From positions 1 to 64,000 of the forward strand of contig NZ_SAVB01000019.1 in assembly GCF_004022265.1 (NCBI RefSeq): a DNA stretch of 64,000 nt, written 5' to 3'. Origin of the DNA: Paenirhodobacter ferrireducens (GTDB lineage Bacteria > Pseudomonadota > Alphaproteobacteria > Rhodobacterales > Rhodobacteraceae). Below, one piece after another: positions 46,202 through 54,539 of this stretch (its first letter is position 1; each line of letters opens with the position of its first letter). The notes beneath the pieces were generated by a model. The model worked only from the letters and a program-made list of their open reading frames with translations, had not been told where the DNA came from and did no database searches. The translations under genes were made by a program, and so were the position numbers.

Positions 46202-46614
46202 CACAGCGCCGTAAAGCTCAGCGCCCCGGCCGAGGCGAGGCTCAACTCATAGGTCGCCTCGCCATTATGACTGCCCGCATAGTCGATCGAGGCGATCATG
46301 AACGGCCCCTCGACGATGCCGAAATCCGGGATGATGACCTGGAAGTCCGGCGCCTCGCCGTCGAAGAAGATCTGCCGCGCGCGCTCATCCGTCGCCGCGT
46401 CGCGAAACACGCCCGAGCCGCTGATCGCGGCCGAACGCACGCCCGCTCCGCCCAGAAGCTCACGCCAGCCGCCCTGACTTTCCAGCGAGGTCACGTCGAC
46501 CGTCTCGGCGTTGAAGCTGATCCGCGTCGCGCGCAGCCCCGCGATGGTCTCGAACGCGCCCGCCCCGGTCAGGTCGAGCTTGATCAGAAGGTCCTTGCCG
46601 TTCTGTGCCGCCAT
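46201..46614 (-). CDS. GTA major tail tube protein (orfg9)
   Basis: The 137-residue product resembles the phage TP901-1 major tail family: MAAQNGKDLLIKLDLTG, then VDVTSLESQGGWRELLGGAG, SGVFRDAATDERARQIFFDG and a YELSLASAGALSFTAL end. It makes the tube of the GTA tail. A gap of about 45 bases separates it from orfg8 upstream. Confidence 0.93.
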   Translation of the reverse strand: MAAQNGKDLLIKLDLTGAGAFETIAGLRATRISFNAETVDVTSLESQGGWRELLGGAGVRSAAISGSGVFRDAATDERARQIFFDGEAPDFQVIIPDFGIVEGPFMIASIDYAGSHNGEATYELSLASAGALSFTAL

Positions 46615-46659
46615 TTTCTCTCTCCGATTGCTGAAATTACCACGGACCGGACGGCCCGC

Positions 46660-47067
46660 TCAGGTCTCCACCCGGGCGCGAAAGGTCAGATCGATGCGCC
46701 GCAACGTCCCCTGTGCCGCCCGTGCCGCCCGCGCCCGCAGGAACCACAGCCCGACCAGCCGCCCGCGCGTGAGCACAAGCGGCGCGTCGACCAGCACGTC
46801 CGAAACCGCCGCCGCAGCCTCCTTCGCCCCGGCAAAGCCCGCCGCATCACTGATGACCGAGACGATGAAGTCATGCAGCGCCGCGCCGCCGCTCTTGTCC
46901 GAGGCATCGCGCGCCTCCTCGGGGCCGAGGCTCACCCAGGTTCCCGTGGGCGTGCCACTCGGCGCCGCGTCATGGATCGCACTGCCGACAAGCGCCGCCA
47001 GCGCCGCGTCGTCGCACAATGCCTGATAGACCGCGCCCTGCAGCGCGGCCGCCACGCCATAGCTCAT
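46660..47067 (-). CDS. GTA tail-completion protein, DUF3168 family (orfg8)
   Basis: The 135-residue product starts MSYGVAAALQGAVYQALCDD and has GTWVSLGPEEARDASDKSGG and the DLTFRARVET end of the DUF3168 family, which terminates the phage tail. The start overlaps the orfg7 stop (ATGA). Confidence 0.92.
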   Translation of the reverse strand: MSYGVAAALQGAVYQALCDDAALAALVGSAIHDAAPSGTPTGTWVSLGPEEARDASDKSGGAALHDFIVSVISDAAGFAGAKEAAAAVSDVLVDAPLVLTRGRLVGLWFLRARAARAAQGTLRRIDLTFRARVET

Positions 47068-47402
47068 CTCGCCACCTCCTCTCGGGCAAAACAGGTCAGA
47101 TAGCGCGCGCCCGGGTCCGCCTCGGCAACCGCCAGGATCGCGAAGATCCGCACCCCCTCGCGAAAGCGCTGCCCGGCCTCGGGCCGGCGCGGCGATCCCG
47201 CGGGCGCCGCACGCACCACGATCGTCCAGGGCGTTGCCCCAAGCGCCAGCGCCTCGCCCGCCCGCGCTTGCCCGGTCCCCGCGCGCATCTCGGCCCAAAG
47301 CGTGCCAAGCGGGCTCCAGCCCGCGACAAAGCCGCCCGCGCCATCCTCGGCACGGGTCGGCGCCTCAAGAACGAGCGGCCGGTTCAACCGCGGCACGCTC
47401 AT
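47064..47402 (-). CDS. GTA head-closure/adaptor protein (orfg7)
   Basis: The 112-residue product starts MSVPRLNRPLVLEAPTRAED, with GGFVAGWSPLGTLWAEMRAG and RQRFREG-like RFREGVRIFAILAVAE, the family of phage head-tail adaptors. The start overlaps the orfg6 stop by four bases. Confidence 0.9.
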   Translation of the reverse strand: MSVPRLNRPLVLEAPTRAEDGAGGFVAGWSPLGTLWAEMRAGTGQARAGEALALGATPWTIVVRAAPAGSPRRPEAGQRFREGVRIFAILAVAEADPGARYLTCFAREEVAR

Positions 47403-47992
47403 CCCCGCCCCCCCAGAACCCGCACCGTGCGCCAGCGCTCGATCAGCGCCATCACCCCGAAGGGCATCGCGCTCGCCTCGCCAGCGCCGTCGTGGCGCAG
47501 CTCGAAATACTGCGCCGCGAGCAGAAAAACCGCCTGCGCCAGATCGACCGGCAGATCCGCCCAGCCCCCGAAGCCCGCGGTGAAGTCGATCTCGGCCGTA
47601 CCCGCCACCGGCACCGCGGGCAGCGCCCCGCCCACAGCCTCGAGCCGCGGCCGCGCCAGATCCTCGACCAACCGCCAGCGCGTGGCGGACAGCATCGTCT
47701 CGGTGCCCGCGCGGTCGATCAGCCGCACCCCGGCCACCGCGCTCACCGGCGCCACCGGCAAGGGCACGCTTTCGGCATCGCGCCAGCCCGGCAGCACCAG
47801 ACGGAAGTCATGCGCCAGAAGCACCTTCGCCGTCCGCCCCTCGATCGCCGCGATTGCCGCCCGCAGATAAGCCACCAGCGCCGCATCCTCGGCACCCGTG
47901 TCGTCAAAGCCGCTGCCAAGCCGCAGGTGGTCGCGGAATTGCGCCACCGGCAGCGCCGCCTGCGCCACCGCCGTCAGTTCCTTCAGCATCAT
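47399..47992 (-). CDS. GTA head-tail connector protein (orfg6)
   Basis: The 197-residue product has the phage_gp6-like connector fold: MMLKELTAVAQAALPVAQFR, VAYLRAAIAAIEGRTAKVLL and a helical C-terminal FLLAAQYFELRHDG. GGAGAG precedes the first of two adjacent ATGs. It is separated from the capsid gene by 182 bases containing strong hairpins. Confidence 0.92.
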   Translation of the reverse strand: MMLKELTAVAQAALPVAQFRDHLRLGSGFDDTGAEDAALVAYLRAAIAAIEGRTAKVLLAHDFRLVLPGWRDAESVPLPVAPVSAVAGVRLIDRAGTETMLSATRWRLVEDLARPRLEAVGGALPAVPVAGTAEIDFTAGFGGWADLPVDLAQAVFLLAAQYFELRHDGAGEASAMPFGVMALIERWRTVRVLGGRG

Positions 47993-48016
47993 CGCATCTC
48001 TCCGAAAGTCGCTGGC

Positions 48017-48045
48017 CGCCCCCCGCGCACGCGGCGCGGGGGGCG
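48017..48045 (-). other. Strong hairpin between capsid gene and orfg6
   Basis: CGCCCCCCGCGC at 48017-48028 pairs perfectly with GCGCGGGGGGCG at 48034-48045, a 12-bp GC stem with a five-base loop. No run of U follows on the minus strand, so it is more likely an RNA stability or pausing element than a classical terminator. Confidence 0.5.
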
Positions 48046-48139
48046 TTCGGGCGCGGGCCTCCCGCCGTCGCTCGGACGGAGGGAGCAGCTAGGCGGCGGC
48101 GCTCGGCCCGCACCCGCCCGGCCGGGTCGCCCCGGCTCA

Positions 48140-48161
48140 GGCGGAGGGCACCGCCTCCGCC
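48140..48161 (-). other. Second hairpin downstream of the capsid gene
   Basis: GGCGGAGG and CCTCCGCC form an 8-bp stem with a six-base loop, just beyond the capsid stop codon. No terminal U run. With the hairpin at 48017-48045 it fills the only sizeable gap inside the early part of the GTA cluster. Confidence 0.4.
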
Positions 48162-48174
48162 ATCCTCACCGCCC

Positions 48175-49371
48175 TCACGAGACGGCAAATTTCAGCAGCT
48201 TGATCGCGGCGAAGTCGCTGACATCGCCGCCGACCCGCTTCGAGGCATAGAAGAGCACATGCGGCTTGGCCGAGAACGGATCGCGCAAGACCCGCAGGTC
48301 GGGCCGCTCGGCGATGGTGTAGCCGCTCGCGAAATCGCCGAACGCCAGCGCATAGGCGCCCGCGGCGATGTCGGGCATGTCCTCGGCCACCAGCACCGGA
48401 TAGCCCATCAACCGCGCGGGTTCCCCCGCCGCCAGCCCGTCGGTCCACAGGAAGCGCCCGTCGGCGTCCTTCATCTTCCGCACCGCACCCGCGGTCTTCG
48501 AATTCATCACGAAGCTCGCGTTCGCCCGGTAGTCCGCCTCGAGCGCATAGACCAGATCGACAATCGCATCGGCCGCGTTCACCGCAGCGAAATCGCCATC
48601 CGCCCCGGTCGCGACATAGCCAAGCGCGCCCCAGGCCCAGGCGTCGTTCGCCACCTTGGAATGGGTCAGGAAGCCGGTCGGCTTGTCGACGCCATTGCCC
48701 GAGACGAAGGCCGCCGCCTCGGCCCGGGCGAAGCGGTCGGCGATGCGATTGGCCAGCCAGGTCTCGATGTCGAAGGCGGCATCGTCGAGCAGCCGCTGGC
48801 TCGCCTTCGGCATCGCGGCAAGCTCGTGCAGCGGGATCGAGATCCGCTCGATCTGCGGCGTCGCGGTCTCGCTCAGCGTCACGGTCTCGGTGGCCCAGCC
48901 CGAGCCGAGCTCGCTGCGGTCGACCAGCACGTCGTAGGAGGTCGCCTCGACATTCACCACCGTCGCCACCTGGCGGATCGAGGCGGTCGCGCGCAGCACG
49001 CCGCGGATCGTCTCCGAAGTCTGCGGGTCGACGAGATAGCCACCCTCGGCGGCCACGGCAGTGTTCAGCGCCTTGCCCTCGAGGCTCAGCGCACGCAGCC
49101 CGTCGTCATCGCCCGAGCGCAGATAGGCCGCAAAGGCCTTCTGGTGCGGCGCTTCCTCGATGGCCGCGGCGGCAAGGGCGGGACGCCCGGTGAAGGTCTT
49201 GCTCTGCAGCATGGTCAAACGCTCTTCCTGTTGTTGCATCCTCGTCTCCACTTCCCCCTGAAAGCCCTTGATCTCTTTCAGGAAACCTGACAGCGCAGTC
49301 TTCACCACGGCGGCCGGACCAGGCTCCGCGGACGGCTCCGCCCCGGACCGGGCCTTGAACTCGGTCGTCAT
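48175..49371 (-). CDS. GTA major capsid protein, HK97 fold (orfg5)
   Basis: The 398-residue product starts MTTEFKARSGAEPSAEPGPA and has a scaffold-like N-terminal arm (about 20-110, coiled, including QQQEERLTMLQ), then the HK97 capsid core from about 125 with LVDPQTSETIRGVLRATASI, the E-loop and P-domain, and a KLLKFAVS end. The arm is presumably removed by the prohead protease encoded next. The start at 49371 has AGAGGTGCAAGG upstream. Confidence 0.94.
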   Translation of the reverse strand: MTTEFKARSGAEPSAEPGPAAVVKTALSGFLKEIKGFQGEVETRMQQQEERLTMLQSKTFTGRPALAAAAIEEAPHQKAFAAYLRSGDDDGLRALSLEGKALNTAVAAEGGYLVDPQTSETIRGVLRATASIRQVATVVNVEATSYDVLVDRSELGSGWATETVTLSETATPQIERISIPLHELAAMPKASQRLLDDAAFDIETWLANRIADRFARAEAAAFVSGNGVDKPTGFLTHSKVANDAWAWGALGYVATGADGDFAAVNAADAIVDLVYALEADYRANASFVMNSKTAGAVRKMKDADGRFLWTDGLAAGEPARLMGYPVLVAEDMPDIAAGAYALAFGDFASGYTIAERPDLRVLRDPFSAKPHVLFYASKRVGGDVSDFAAIKLLKFAVS

Positions 49372-49400
49372 CCTTGCACCTCTCTTGCGATGGGGCCGGC

Positions 49401-49958
49401 TCAGCGCCGGGCCAGCTCGGCCGCCGCACCTTCCAGCGCCTCGGCCAGGTCGCGCCAGATCGCGGCCTCGGGGCTCTCGCCCTTCGCCGCCACCCGCGCC
49501 TCGCGAAGCATCGGGAAAGTGACAAGCGACACCTCCCAAAGCTCCAGATCGGTCAGCACCCGCTGGCCTTTCGCGTCCTTCGCGGCGCGCACCGTGCGAT
49601 AGCCGATCGACAGCCCGTCGATCGCCCCCGCACCGATCAGCGCCGCCACCTCGCGCGCCTTTGCCACGTCGGGCAGCAGCCGCCCCTTGACGTAAAGCCC
49701 GCGCGCATCCTCGAAGATCTCCTCCCACAGGCCGATCGGCTGGCCCGGATCGTGCTGCCAGAGCATCTTCACCGTGCCGCCCCGCGCCTTCTGTGCGGCA
49801 AGCGAGCGGGCATAGGCGCCGGGCGCCACCACGTCGCCGCCCTGATCGGGCAGACCGAAGAGGCTCGCATAGCCCTCGATCGCCGTGCCATCCCGCACCG
49901 TCACCGCCTGCCCGCTCGCGCAGAACTTCAGCTCCAGCCCGCAATCTTTTGTATTCAT
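49401..49958 (-). CDS. GTA prohead protease (orfg4)
   Basis: The 185-residue product is an HK97-family serine protease that matures the capsid. It has IEGYASLFGLPDQGGDVVAP, the histidine in LWQHDPGQPIG, and the serine in GLSIGYRTVRA, the expected triad region. GAGGAA lies a few bases before the ATG. It directly precedes the capsid gene. Confidence 0.93.
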   Translation of the reverse strand: MNTKDCGLELKFCASGQAVTVRDGTAIEGYASLFGLPDQGGDVVAPGAYARSLAAQKARGGTVKMLWQHDPGQPIGLWEEIFEDARGLYVKGRLLPDVAKAREVAALIGAGAIDGLSIGYRTVRAAKDAKGQRVLTDLELWEVSLVTFPMLREARVAAKGESPEAAIWRDLAEALEGAAAELARR

Positions 49959-49968
49959 GTCGACTTCC

Positions 49969-50202
49969 TCATCTGGGGGCGTATTGCAAAAGGCCCAGCA
50001 CCGCCTGCGTCAGGATCACCGCGACGACGCCATAGACTGTCATCCACAGCCGTTTCTCGAGCCCGAGGATCATCGCCTCGATCTTCTCGAGCCGCCGTTC
50101 GACCTGCGCGAACTGCAGCTCCATGATCCGTTCGGTCGCCTCGAAGCGCTGCTCGTGGACCTCGAAGGGTTCCTTCAGGAAACGCGACCCGCCCGTCGCC
50201 AT
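49969..50202 (-). CDS. GTA small head protein (orfg3.5)
   Basis: The 77-residue product starts MATGGSRFLKEPFEVHEQRF, has a coiled-coil middle (RIMELQFAQVERRLEKIEAM) and a hydrophobic C-terminal segment (MTVYGVVAVILTQAVLGLLQ), the layout known from the GTA protein between portal and protease. It begins 1 base after the portal stop, the GTA order. Confidence 0.85.
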   Translation of the reverse strand: MATGGSRFLKEPFEVHEQRFEATERIMELQFAQVERRLEKIEAMILGLEKRLWMTVYGVVAVILTQAVLGLLQYAPR

Positions 50203-50203
50203 C

Positions 50204-51382
50204 TCAGCCCTTCGCCAGCGGCGGCAGGCCAAGCGCGGCGCGCTTCTCGGCATCGGTCAGGAAACTCGCCTCGCCGATCCGCTTCCACTGGGCATCGCGC
50301 TCAGCAGCGAGCGCCGGCACCTGGTCGAGGTCCGGGCGCAGCTCGATCACACTGCCCAGAAAGCCCGACAGCCACCACGCCACCGCGGCCGCAACCCGCG
50401 TCGCCAGCGGCAGCACCGTCAGCCGGTAAAAGGCCCGGTTCGCCTCGGCATAATTCGCATAGGTCGCGTCGCCCGGGATGCCCAGCAGCATCGGTGGCAC
50501 CCCGAAGGCCACCGCGATCTCGCGCGCCGCCGCGGCCTTGGTCTCGTGGAACTCCATGTCCGAGGGCGAAAACCCCATCGGCTTCCAGTCGAGCCCGCCC
50601 TCGAGCAGCATCGGCCGCCCGGCATTGCGCGCGCCCTGATGATGCGTCTCCATCTCGAAGACCAGCCGGTCGTATTGCTCGGGCGAAAGCATCCCCTGAC
50701 CGTCCGTGCCCTTGTAGACGATCGCCCCCGACGGCCGCGCGGCATTGTCCAAAAGCGCCTTCGACCAGCCGGAGGCGGCATTGTGCACCTCGATCGCCAC
50801 CGCCGCCGCTTGCAGCGGACTCAGCCCGTAATGGTCGTCCTGCGGGTGAAAGCTGCGGATATGGCAGATCGGGTCGGGATGGCCGGTCATGTCGAAGCGG
50901 TGCCGCCGCCCGCCCACGGCATAGTCATAGGCCACCGGCCAGCCATCCGCCCCGGGCACCACCGACATCCGGTCGGCACGCAGAACATGCAGCTCGCGCG
51001 GCAGCCCCGCCTCGGGGACCACCGCCTCCAGATAGCCGTTCCCGCTCAGCAGCAGCTGGCCGAACAGCGCCTCGAAGAGCTCGGCCCGCCCCTGGCCAGC
51101 ATTCGGGCGCCGCAGCAGGTCGAGCACCGGATGCACCTCATAGCGCCGCTCCGCGTCCTGGCAGATCAGCGGCACCGCCGCCGCCGCCTCGGCGATCAGC
51201 CGCACCGAGCGGAACCCCACGGGGTTGCCGAGAAACCCGAGCCGGGTCAGCGAGCTCGTGTCGCGCGGCCCCCAGACCGGCCGGCCGGCCCCCGTGGCCA
51301 TCGCCGCGATCCGGCCGGTGACCGAGGCCTTGCGCTCGGGCGCCGCCTCCGGCGCCTGTCGGCGAAAGAAGTTGATCCCCAT
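50204..51382 (-). CDS. GTA portal protein (orfg3)
   Basis: The 392-residue product is an HK97-type portal: MGINFFRRQAPEAAPERKAS, then SVRLIAEAAAAVPLICQDAE, the YGLSPLQAAAVAIEVHNAAS helix, the GVPPMLLGIPGDATYANYAE motif and a C-terminal clip with AEKRAALGLPPLAKG. It forms the ring for DNA entry. Gap of 170 bases to the terminase gene contains the dispersed repeat copy 3. Confidence 0.94.
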   Translation of the reverse strand: MGINFFRRQAPEAAPERKASVTGRIAAMATGAGRPVWGPRDTSSLTRLGFLGNPVGFRSVRLIAEAAAAVPLICQDAERRYEVHPVLDLLRRPNAGQGRAELFEALFGQLLLSGNGYLEAVVPEAGLPRELHVLRADRMSVVPGADGWPVAYDYAVGGRRHRFDMTGHPDPICHIRSFHPQDDHYGLSPLQAAAVAIEVHNAASGWSKALLDNAARPSGAIVYKGTDGQGMLSPEQYDRLVFEMETHHQGARNAGRPMLLEGGLDWKPMGFSPSDMEFHETKAAAAREIAVAFGVPPMLLGIPGDATYANYAEANRAFYRLTVLPLATRVAAAVAWWLSGFLGSVIELRPDLDQVPALAAERDAQWKRIGEASFLTDAEKRAALGLPPLAKG

Positions 51383-51493
51383 CCGGTTCTCCTCGTCTGC
51401 ATCTGGGCCCGGGCCCCGGGCACGGTCGGAAAAGGGGCCGGGAATGACCCCGGCCCCTGAACGGTTGCTGTGCGGCTGCTGTCGATGGCGGCG

Positions 51494-51547
51494 GCGGGGG
51501 TTTCACACCCCCGCACCCCCGTGAGGTATTTCAGGCAAGGCGAAAGA
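51494..51547 (-). repeat. Dispersed hairpin repeat, copy 3
   Basis: On the minus strand it reads TTTCGCCTTGCCTGAAATAC followed by CTCACGGGGGTGCGGGGGTG and a CCCCC return strand, a diverged form of the copies at 18135 and 29489. It lies inside the GTA cluster between terminase and portal genes. Confidence 0.5.
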
Positions 51548-51552
51548 GGCGG

Positions 51553-52854
51553 TCAGAGCCCGCGCACCTGCGGCCGTCGCCACTGCAGCGAGGGCTCGAT
51601 GATGAGCTCGGTCAGCGCCCAGACCAGCGCATCCGCCCGGTCGGGCGAGCCGCGGCCCTGATAGCCCTGCACCGTCATCCGGCACAGCTGATCCTCAAGC
51701 GCGCCCAGCCGTCCGGCGCGCAGGTGCTTGACCCGGCCCTGCTCGTAAAGTGCGGCGACCGGCTCGGCCCGCGCCGCCTTGCCCCGCGCGGCGCGCAGCG
51801 CCTTGAACGGCACCAGCGGGTCGATCTGCCGAAGCACGCTCTCGACCAGATCGCCGCCCTGGTTCACCTCGGCCACCAGCCGCTCGGCGCCCCATTTCTC
51901 CATCGCCGCGATCGCCGCCCGCGCCCAGTCGGTCGGCCGCCCCCGCGCCGTGCAATCCTCGAGCACATAGGCGCGCCAGTCCTGCGCCGGCCCCGTGCTG
52001 ACCACACCCGCGACGATGATCCCGCATTCGTCCGACCCCGCCCCCGCGGTCACCGCCGGATCGACGGCCACGACGATGCGGTCAAGCGCCGGCGCCGCCT
52101 CGACCCGCGCCGCCTCGAGCGCGGCAGTGCTCCACAGCGCGCCCTCGACATCGTCGAGCAGCACGCCATCGAGCTCCTGCCGGCCAAGCCGCGTGCCGGC
52201 ATAGCGCCCCCGCACCTCCTCGAGGAAGGAGGCCGCCAGATAGGCCCGGTTCGCCTCGGTCGGGGCATGGGTGATGACGGTCGAGGGGTTGTGCACGATC
52301 GCCTTCAGCACGCCCACGTTGCGCGGCGTGGTGGTGATGACCTGCTGCGGATGATCGCCAAGCCGCAGCGCGAATTGCAGCATGTCCCAGGTCTCCTCCG
52401 CCTTCTTCCACTTGGCGAGCTCGTCGGCCCAGGCGGCGTCGAACTGCGGCCCGCGCAGCGCCTCGGGCTCATGCGCCGAAAACGCCTGTGCCGTCGCCCC
52501 GTTCGGCCAGACCAGCCGGCGCCGCCCCGCCTCCCACTCGGGCCGGCGGTCGGGCGGCGAGCAGGCAAGAATGCCGCTCTCGCCGAAGATCATCACATCG
52601 CGCACCTGGTCGAAGGTCTCGCCCACCAGCGCCACCCGATTGGCGCGGCCGGGGTCCGCGGGCCGCGCCCCCTCGACCTGCGCGCGCACCCATTCGGCGC
52701 CCGCGCGCGTCTTGCCCGCACCCCGCCCGCCCATAATCACCCAGCTCTTCCAGGCGCCGGCCGGCGGCAGCTGGTGTGGCAGCGCCCAGAACTCGAAGAT
52801 CCAGGGCAGCGCCAGAAGCGCGCCATCGCCCAGCCCCGACAGGAAGTCATCCAC
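51553..52854 (-). CDS. GTA large terminase subunit (orfg2)
   Basis: The enzyme packs DNA into the head. The protein (433 residues from a GTG at 52854) has FEFWALPHQLPPAGAWKSW before the Walker A GGRGAGKT at about 42-49, the Walker B-like AAWADELAKW, the motor end TTTPRNVGVL and a RNase H-like nuclease with IVVAVDPAVTAGAG and SPDRADALVWAL. An ATG at 52983 would add 43 residues but overlaps orfg1 by 137 bases; the GTG follows AGGAG closely. Either start is possible. Confidence 0.9.
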   Translation of the reverse strand: MDDFLSGLGDGALLALPWIFEFWALPHQLPPAGAWKSWVIMGGRGAGKTRAGAEWVRAQVEGARPADPGRANRVALVGETFDQVRDVMIFGESGILACSPPDRRPEWEAGRRRLVWPNGATAQAFSAHEPEALRGPQFDAAWADELAKWKKAEETWDMLQFALRLGDHPQQVITTTPRNVGVLKAIVHNPSTVITHAPTEANRAYLAASFLEEVRGRYAGTRLGRQELDGVLLDDVEGALWSTAALEAARVEAAPALDRIVVAVDPAVTAGAGSDECGIIVAGVVSTGPAQDWRAYVLEDCTARGRPTDWARAAIAAMEKWGAERLVAEVNQGGDLVESVLRQIDPLVPFKALRAARGKAARAEPVAALYEQGRVKHLRAGRLGALEDQLCRMTVQGYQGRGSPDRADALVWALTELIIEPSLQWRRPQVRGL

Positions 52855-53173
52855 CTGCTCCTGCGTCGCGGAGACGAGCCAGGCGGCGCCCGATCTCAGC
52901 GCGGGCGGCGTCGAAGTCGAGCTCGCCGGTTCCGACGACCCCGGCAACCTGCTTGCGGAGTTTTTCAACGCGTGTCCTTTCATCCATCACCATCTGAAAG
53001 GCAGCGCGAAGGTCCTTCACCGCCTGCGCGGCGACCTTCGCCTCCTTCAGATCCCCCTGGCGAACCCCTCGCATCGCCAGCGCCAGTTCCCCGGCAATTT
53101 CCCGATACAGAAGCTCGGTCTCCGTCAGCAGATCGACTGCCGGCGGAGCCCCTCCCGAGAAGGTCATTTCCAT
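52847..53173 (-). CDS. GTA first gene, small-terminase-like protein (orfg1)
   Basis: The 108-residue product starts MEMTFSGGAPPAVDLLTETE and is largely helical: YREIAGELALAMRGVRQGDL, AAQAVKDLRAAFQMVMDERT, then a charged end EIGRRLARLRDAGAGG. It holds the first position of the GTA cluster, where a small terminase-like protein is known. Its stop overlaps the terminase region by a few bases. An in-frame ATG two codons on is an alternative start. The 200 bases upstream should hold the GTA promoter; no clear motif is visible. Confidence 0.85.
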   Translation of the reverse strand: MEMTFSGGAPPAVDLLTETELLYREIAGELALAMRGVRQGDLKEAKVAAQAVKDLRAAFQMVMDERTRVEKLRKQVAGVVGTGELDFDAARAEIGRRLARLRDAGAGG

Positions 53174-53338
53174 CTGTCGTGAACCCGCCTCTCATGCCTG
53201 ATCCGCACGAGCGAAATGCAAAAGCGCCGACGGTTCCCCGCGGCGCTTGCCCACTTCTCCTAGCATGTCAAATCTCTACCCCAGAGCGTTCGCAAAGTCA
53301 ATCGCTAAATCCATGGTTGCGCCCGTCAGGCAAAAGGA

Positions 53339-53362
53339 AACCCCCGGAAGAACCGGGGGGTT
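53339..53362 (-). terminator. Terminator of mltG
   Basis: CCCCCGG at 53341-53347 pairs with CCGGGGG at 53353-53359 around AAGAA, with AA/TT extending the stem. On the minus strand it is followed by TTTCCTTTTG. It lies between mltG and the GTA cluster and should isolate them. Confidence 0.75.
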
Positions 53363-53372
53363 CGCTGAAAGA

Positions 53373-54539
53373 TCAGTTATTTGTGCTATCGGCCGGCGCG
53401 GCCTTTTCCAGCGCGCGCCACTTCGCGACATTGCGGTTGTGCTCCTCGAGCGTCTCGGAAAACACATGCCCGCCGCTGCCATCGGCCACGAAGAACAGAT
53501 AAGGCGTCGAATCGGGATGCAGCGCCGCCTCGATCGCCGCGCGACCGGGGTTGCAGATCGGCGTCGGCGGCAGGCCCGCCACGACATAGGTGTTGTAGGG
53601 CGTCTCGCGGCGCAGCTCGCTTTGCCGCAAGCCCCGGCCCAGCACACCCTGCCCCTTGGTCACACCATAGATCACCGCCGGGTCGGTCTGCAGCTTCATT
53701 CCCTGCTCGATGCGGTTGACGAAGACGCTCGCCACGCGCGTGCGCTCCTCGGTGATGCCCGTCTCCTTCTCGACGAGCGAGGCCATCACCAGCGCCTCTT
53801 CGGGCGTCGAATAGGGAAGACCCGAAGCACGCCCTTCCCAGGCCGCCGCGATGATCGCCGCCTGGCGTTTCTCCATCTCGGCAATCAGCGCATTGCGGTC
53901 AGAGCCGCGCTTCATCTCATAGCTTTCGGGCGCAAGGCTGCCCTCGGCCGGGACGGTCTTGATCTCGCCCTGCAGGAAATCGGCCGATTTCAGCGCCTCG
54001 ACGATCTGCCAGCTGGTCGCGCCCTCGGCCACGGTCACCCGCAACCGCACATCGGCCTTGCCCGCGGCCTCGGCAAAGCCCTCGGGCGGGGTCTCGGTCT
54101 TCGGATCGAACTTCGCCTGCTCGACGTAATCGCCCGTCGCCGGGTCAAGCTCACGCAGGATCAGCTGCTGGCCCGTCACGCCGATGCGATAGTTCAGCTC
54201 GGTGCCGCAGGTCGACGGCCCGCCCGAGGTGATCTGTTCGACGATGCCCTGCATCGTCGCCTCAGGCTCGATCAGATAGGAACCGAACTTCAGATCACCG
54301 CTCTTCTTCGCGTAATCCGCCCCGGCACGGAAGATATAGGCCGACGAGATCGCTCCCTGCGCCCGCAGCTCCTCCGACACCCGCGCAAAGCTTGCGCCCG
54401 GCTCGACCTTCAGGCAGACCGCCCGGGCCAGCGGCCCCGGCTCCTCATACTGCTTCTGCGCCCAGGCGACGAGTCCGCCAACCGCCACCAGCAGCACGAT
54501 CAGTACCGTCAGGAAGTTCGAGACGATATGCCGCCACAT
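53373..54539 (-). CDS. mltG: Endolytic murein transglycosylase MltG
   Basis: MltG cleaves nascent glycan strands and sets their length. The 388-residue product has an N-terminal anchor helix (about 8-27), a LysM-like region, and the YceG/MltG catalytic domain with the glutamate at about 257 in MASLVEKETGITEER and the signature ETPYNTYVVAGLPPTPICNP. The start overlaps the fabF stop by one base (TGATG), so it is coupled to fabF. Confidence 0.94.
   Translation of the reverse strand: MWRHIVSNFLTVLIVLLVAVGGLVAWAQKQYEEPGPLARAVCLKVEPGASFARVSEELRAQGAISSAYIFRAGADYAKKSGDLKFGSYLIEPEATMQGIVEQITSGGPSTCGTELNYRIGVTGQQLILRELDPATGDYVEQAKFDPKTETPPEGFAEAAGKADVRLRVTVAEGATSWQIVEALKSADFLQGEIKTVPAEGSLAPESYEMKRGSDRNALIAEMEKRQAAIIAAAWEGRASGLPYSTPEEALVMASLVEKETGITEERTRVASVFVNRIEQGMKLQTDPAVIYGVTKGQGVLGRGLRQSELRRETPYNTYVVAGLPPTPICNPGRAAIEAALHPDSTPYLFFVADGSGGHVFSETLEEHNRNVAKWRALEKAAPADSTNN

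Larger units (their letters stand above)
39114..53173 (-). other. Complete structural gene cluster of a gene transfer agent (RcGTA type)
   Basis: Seventeen genes on the minus strand follow the RcGTA order: orfg1, terminase, portal, g3.5, prohead protease, capsid, g6, g7, g8, tail protein g9, g10, g10.1, tape-measure-like g11, g12, g13, cell-wall peptidase g14 and host-specificity g15. All are open without stops or frameshifts. Many are joined by ATGA, TGATG or GTGA overlaps. No integrase, lysis gene or replication gene is present, as expected for a GTA, whose lysis and regulatory genes lie elsewhere. Flanked by mltG/fab genes and cysE. Confidence 0.92.

Noticed and set aside
39114-53173. Ordinary prophage
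   Set aside because: No integrase, repressor, replication or lysis gene is present, and the gene set and order match the gene transfer agent instead.
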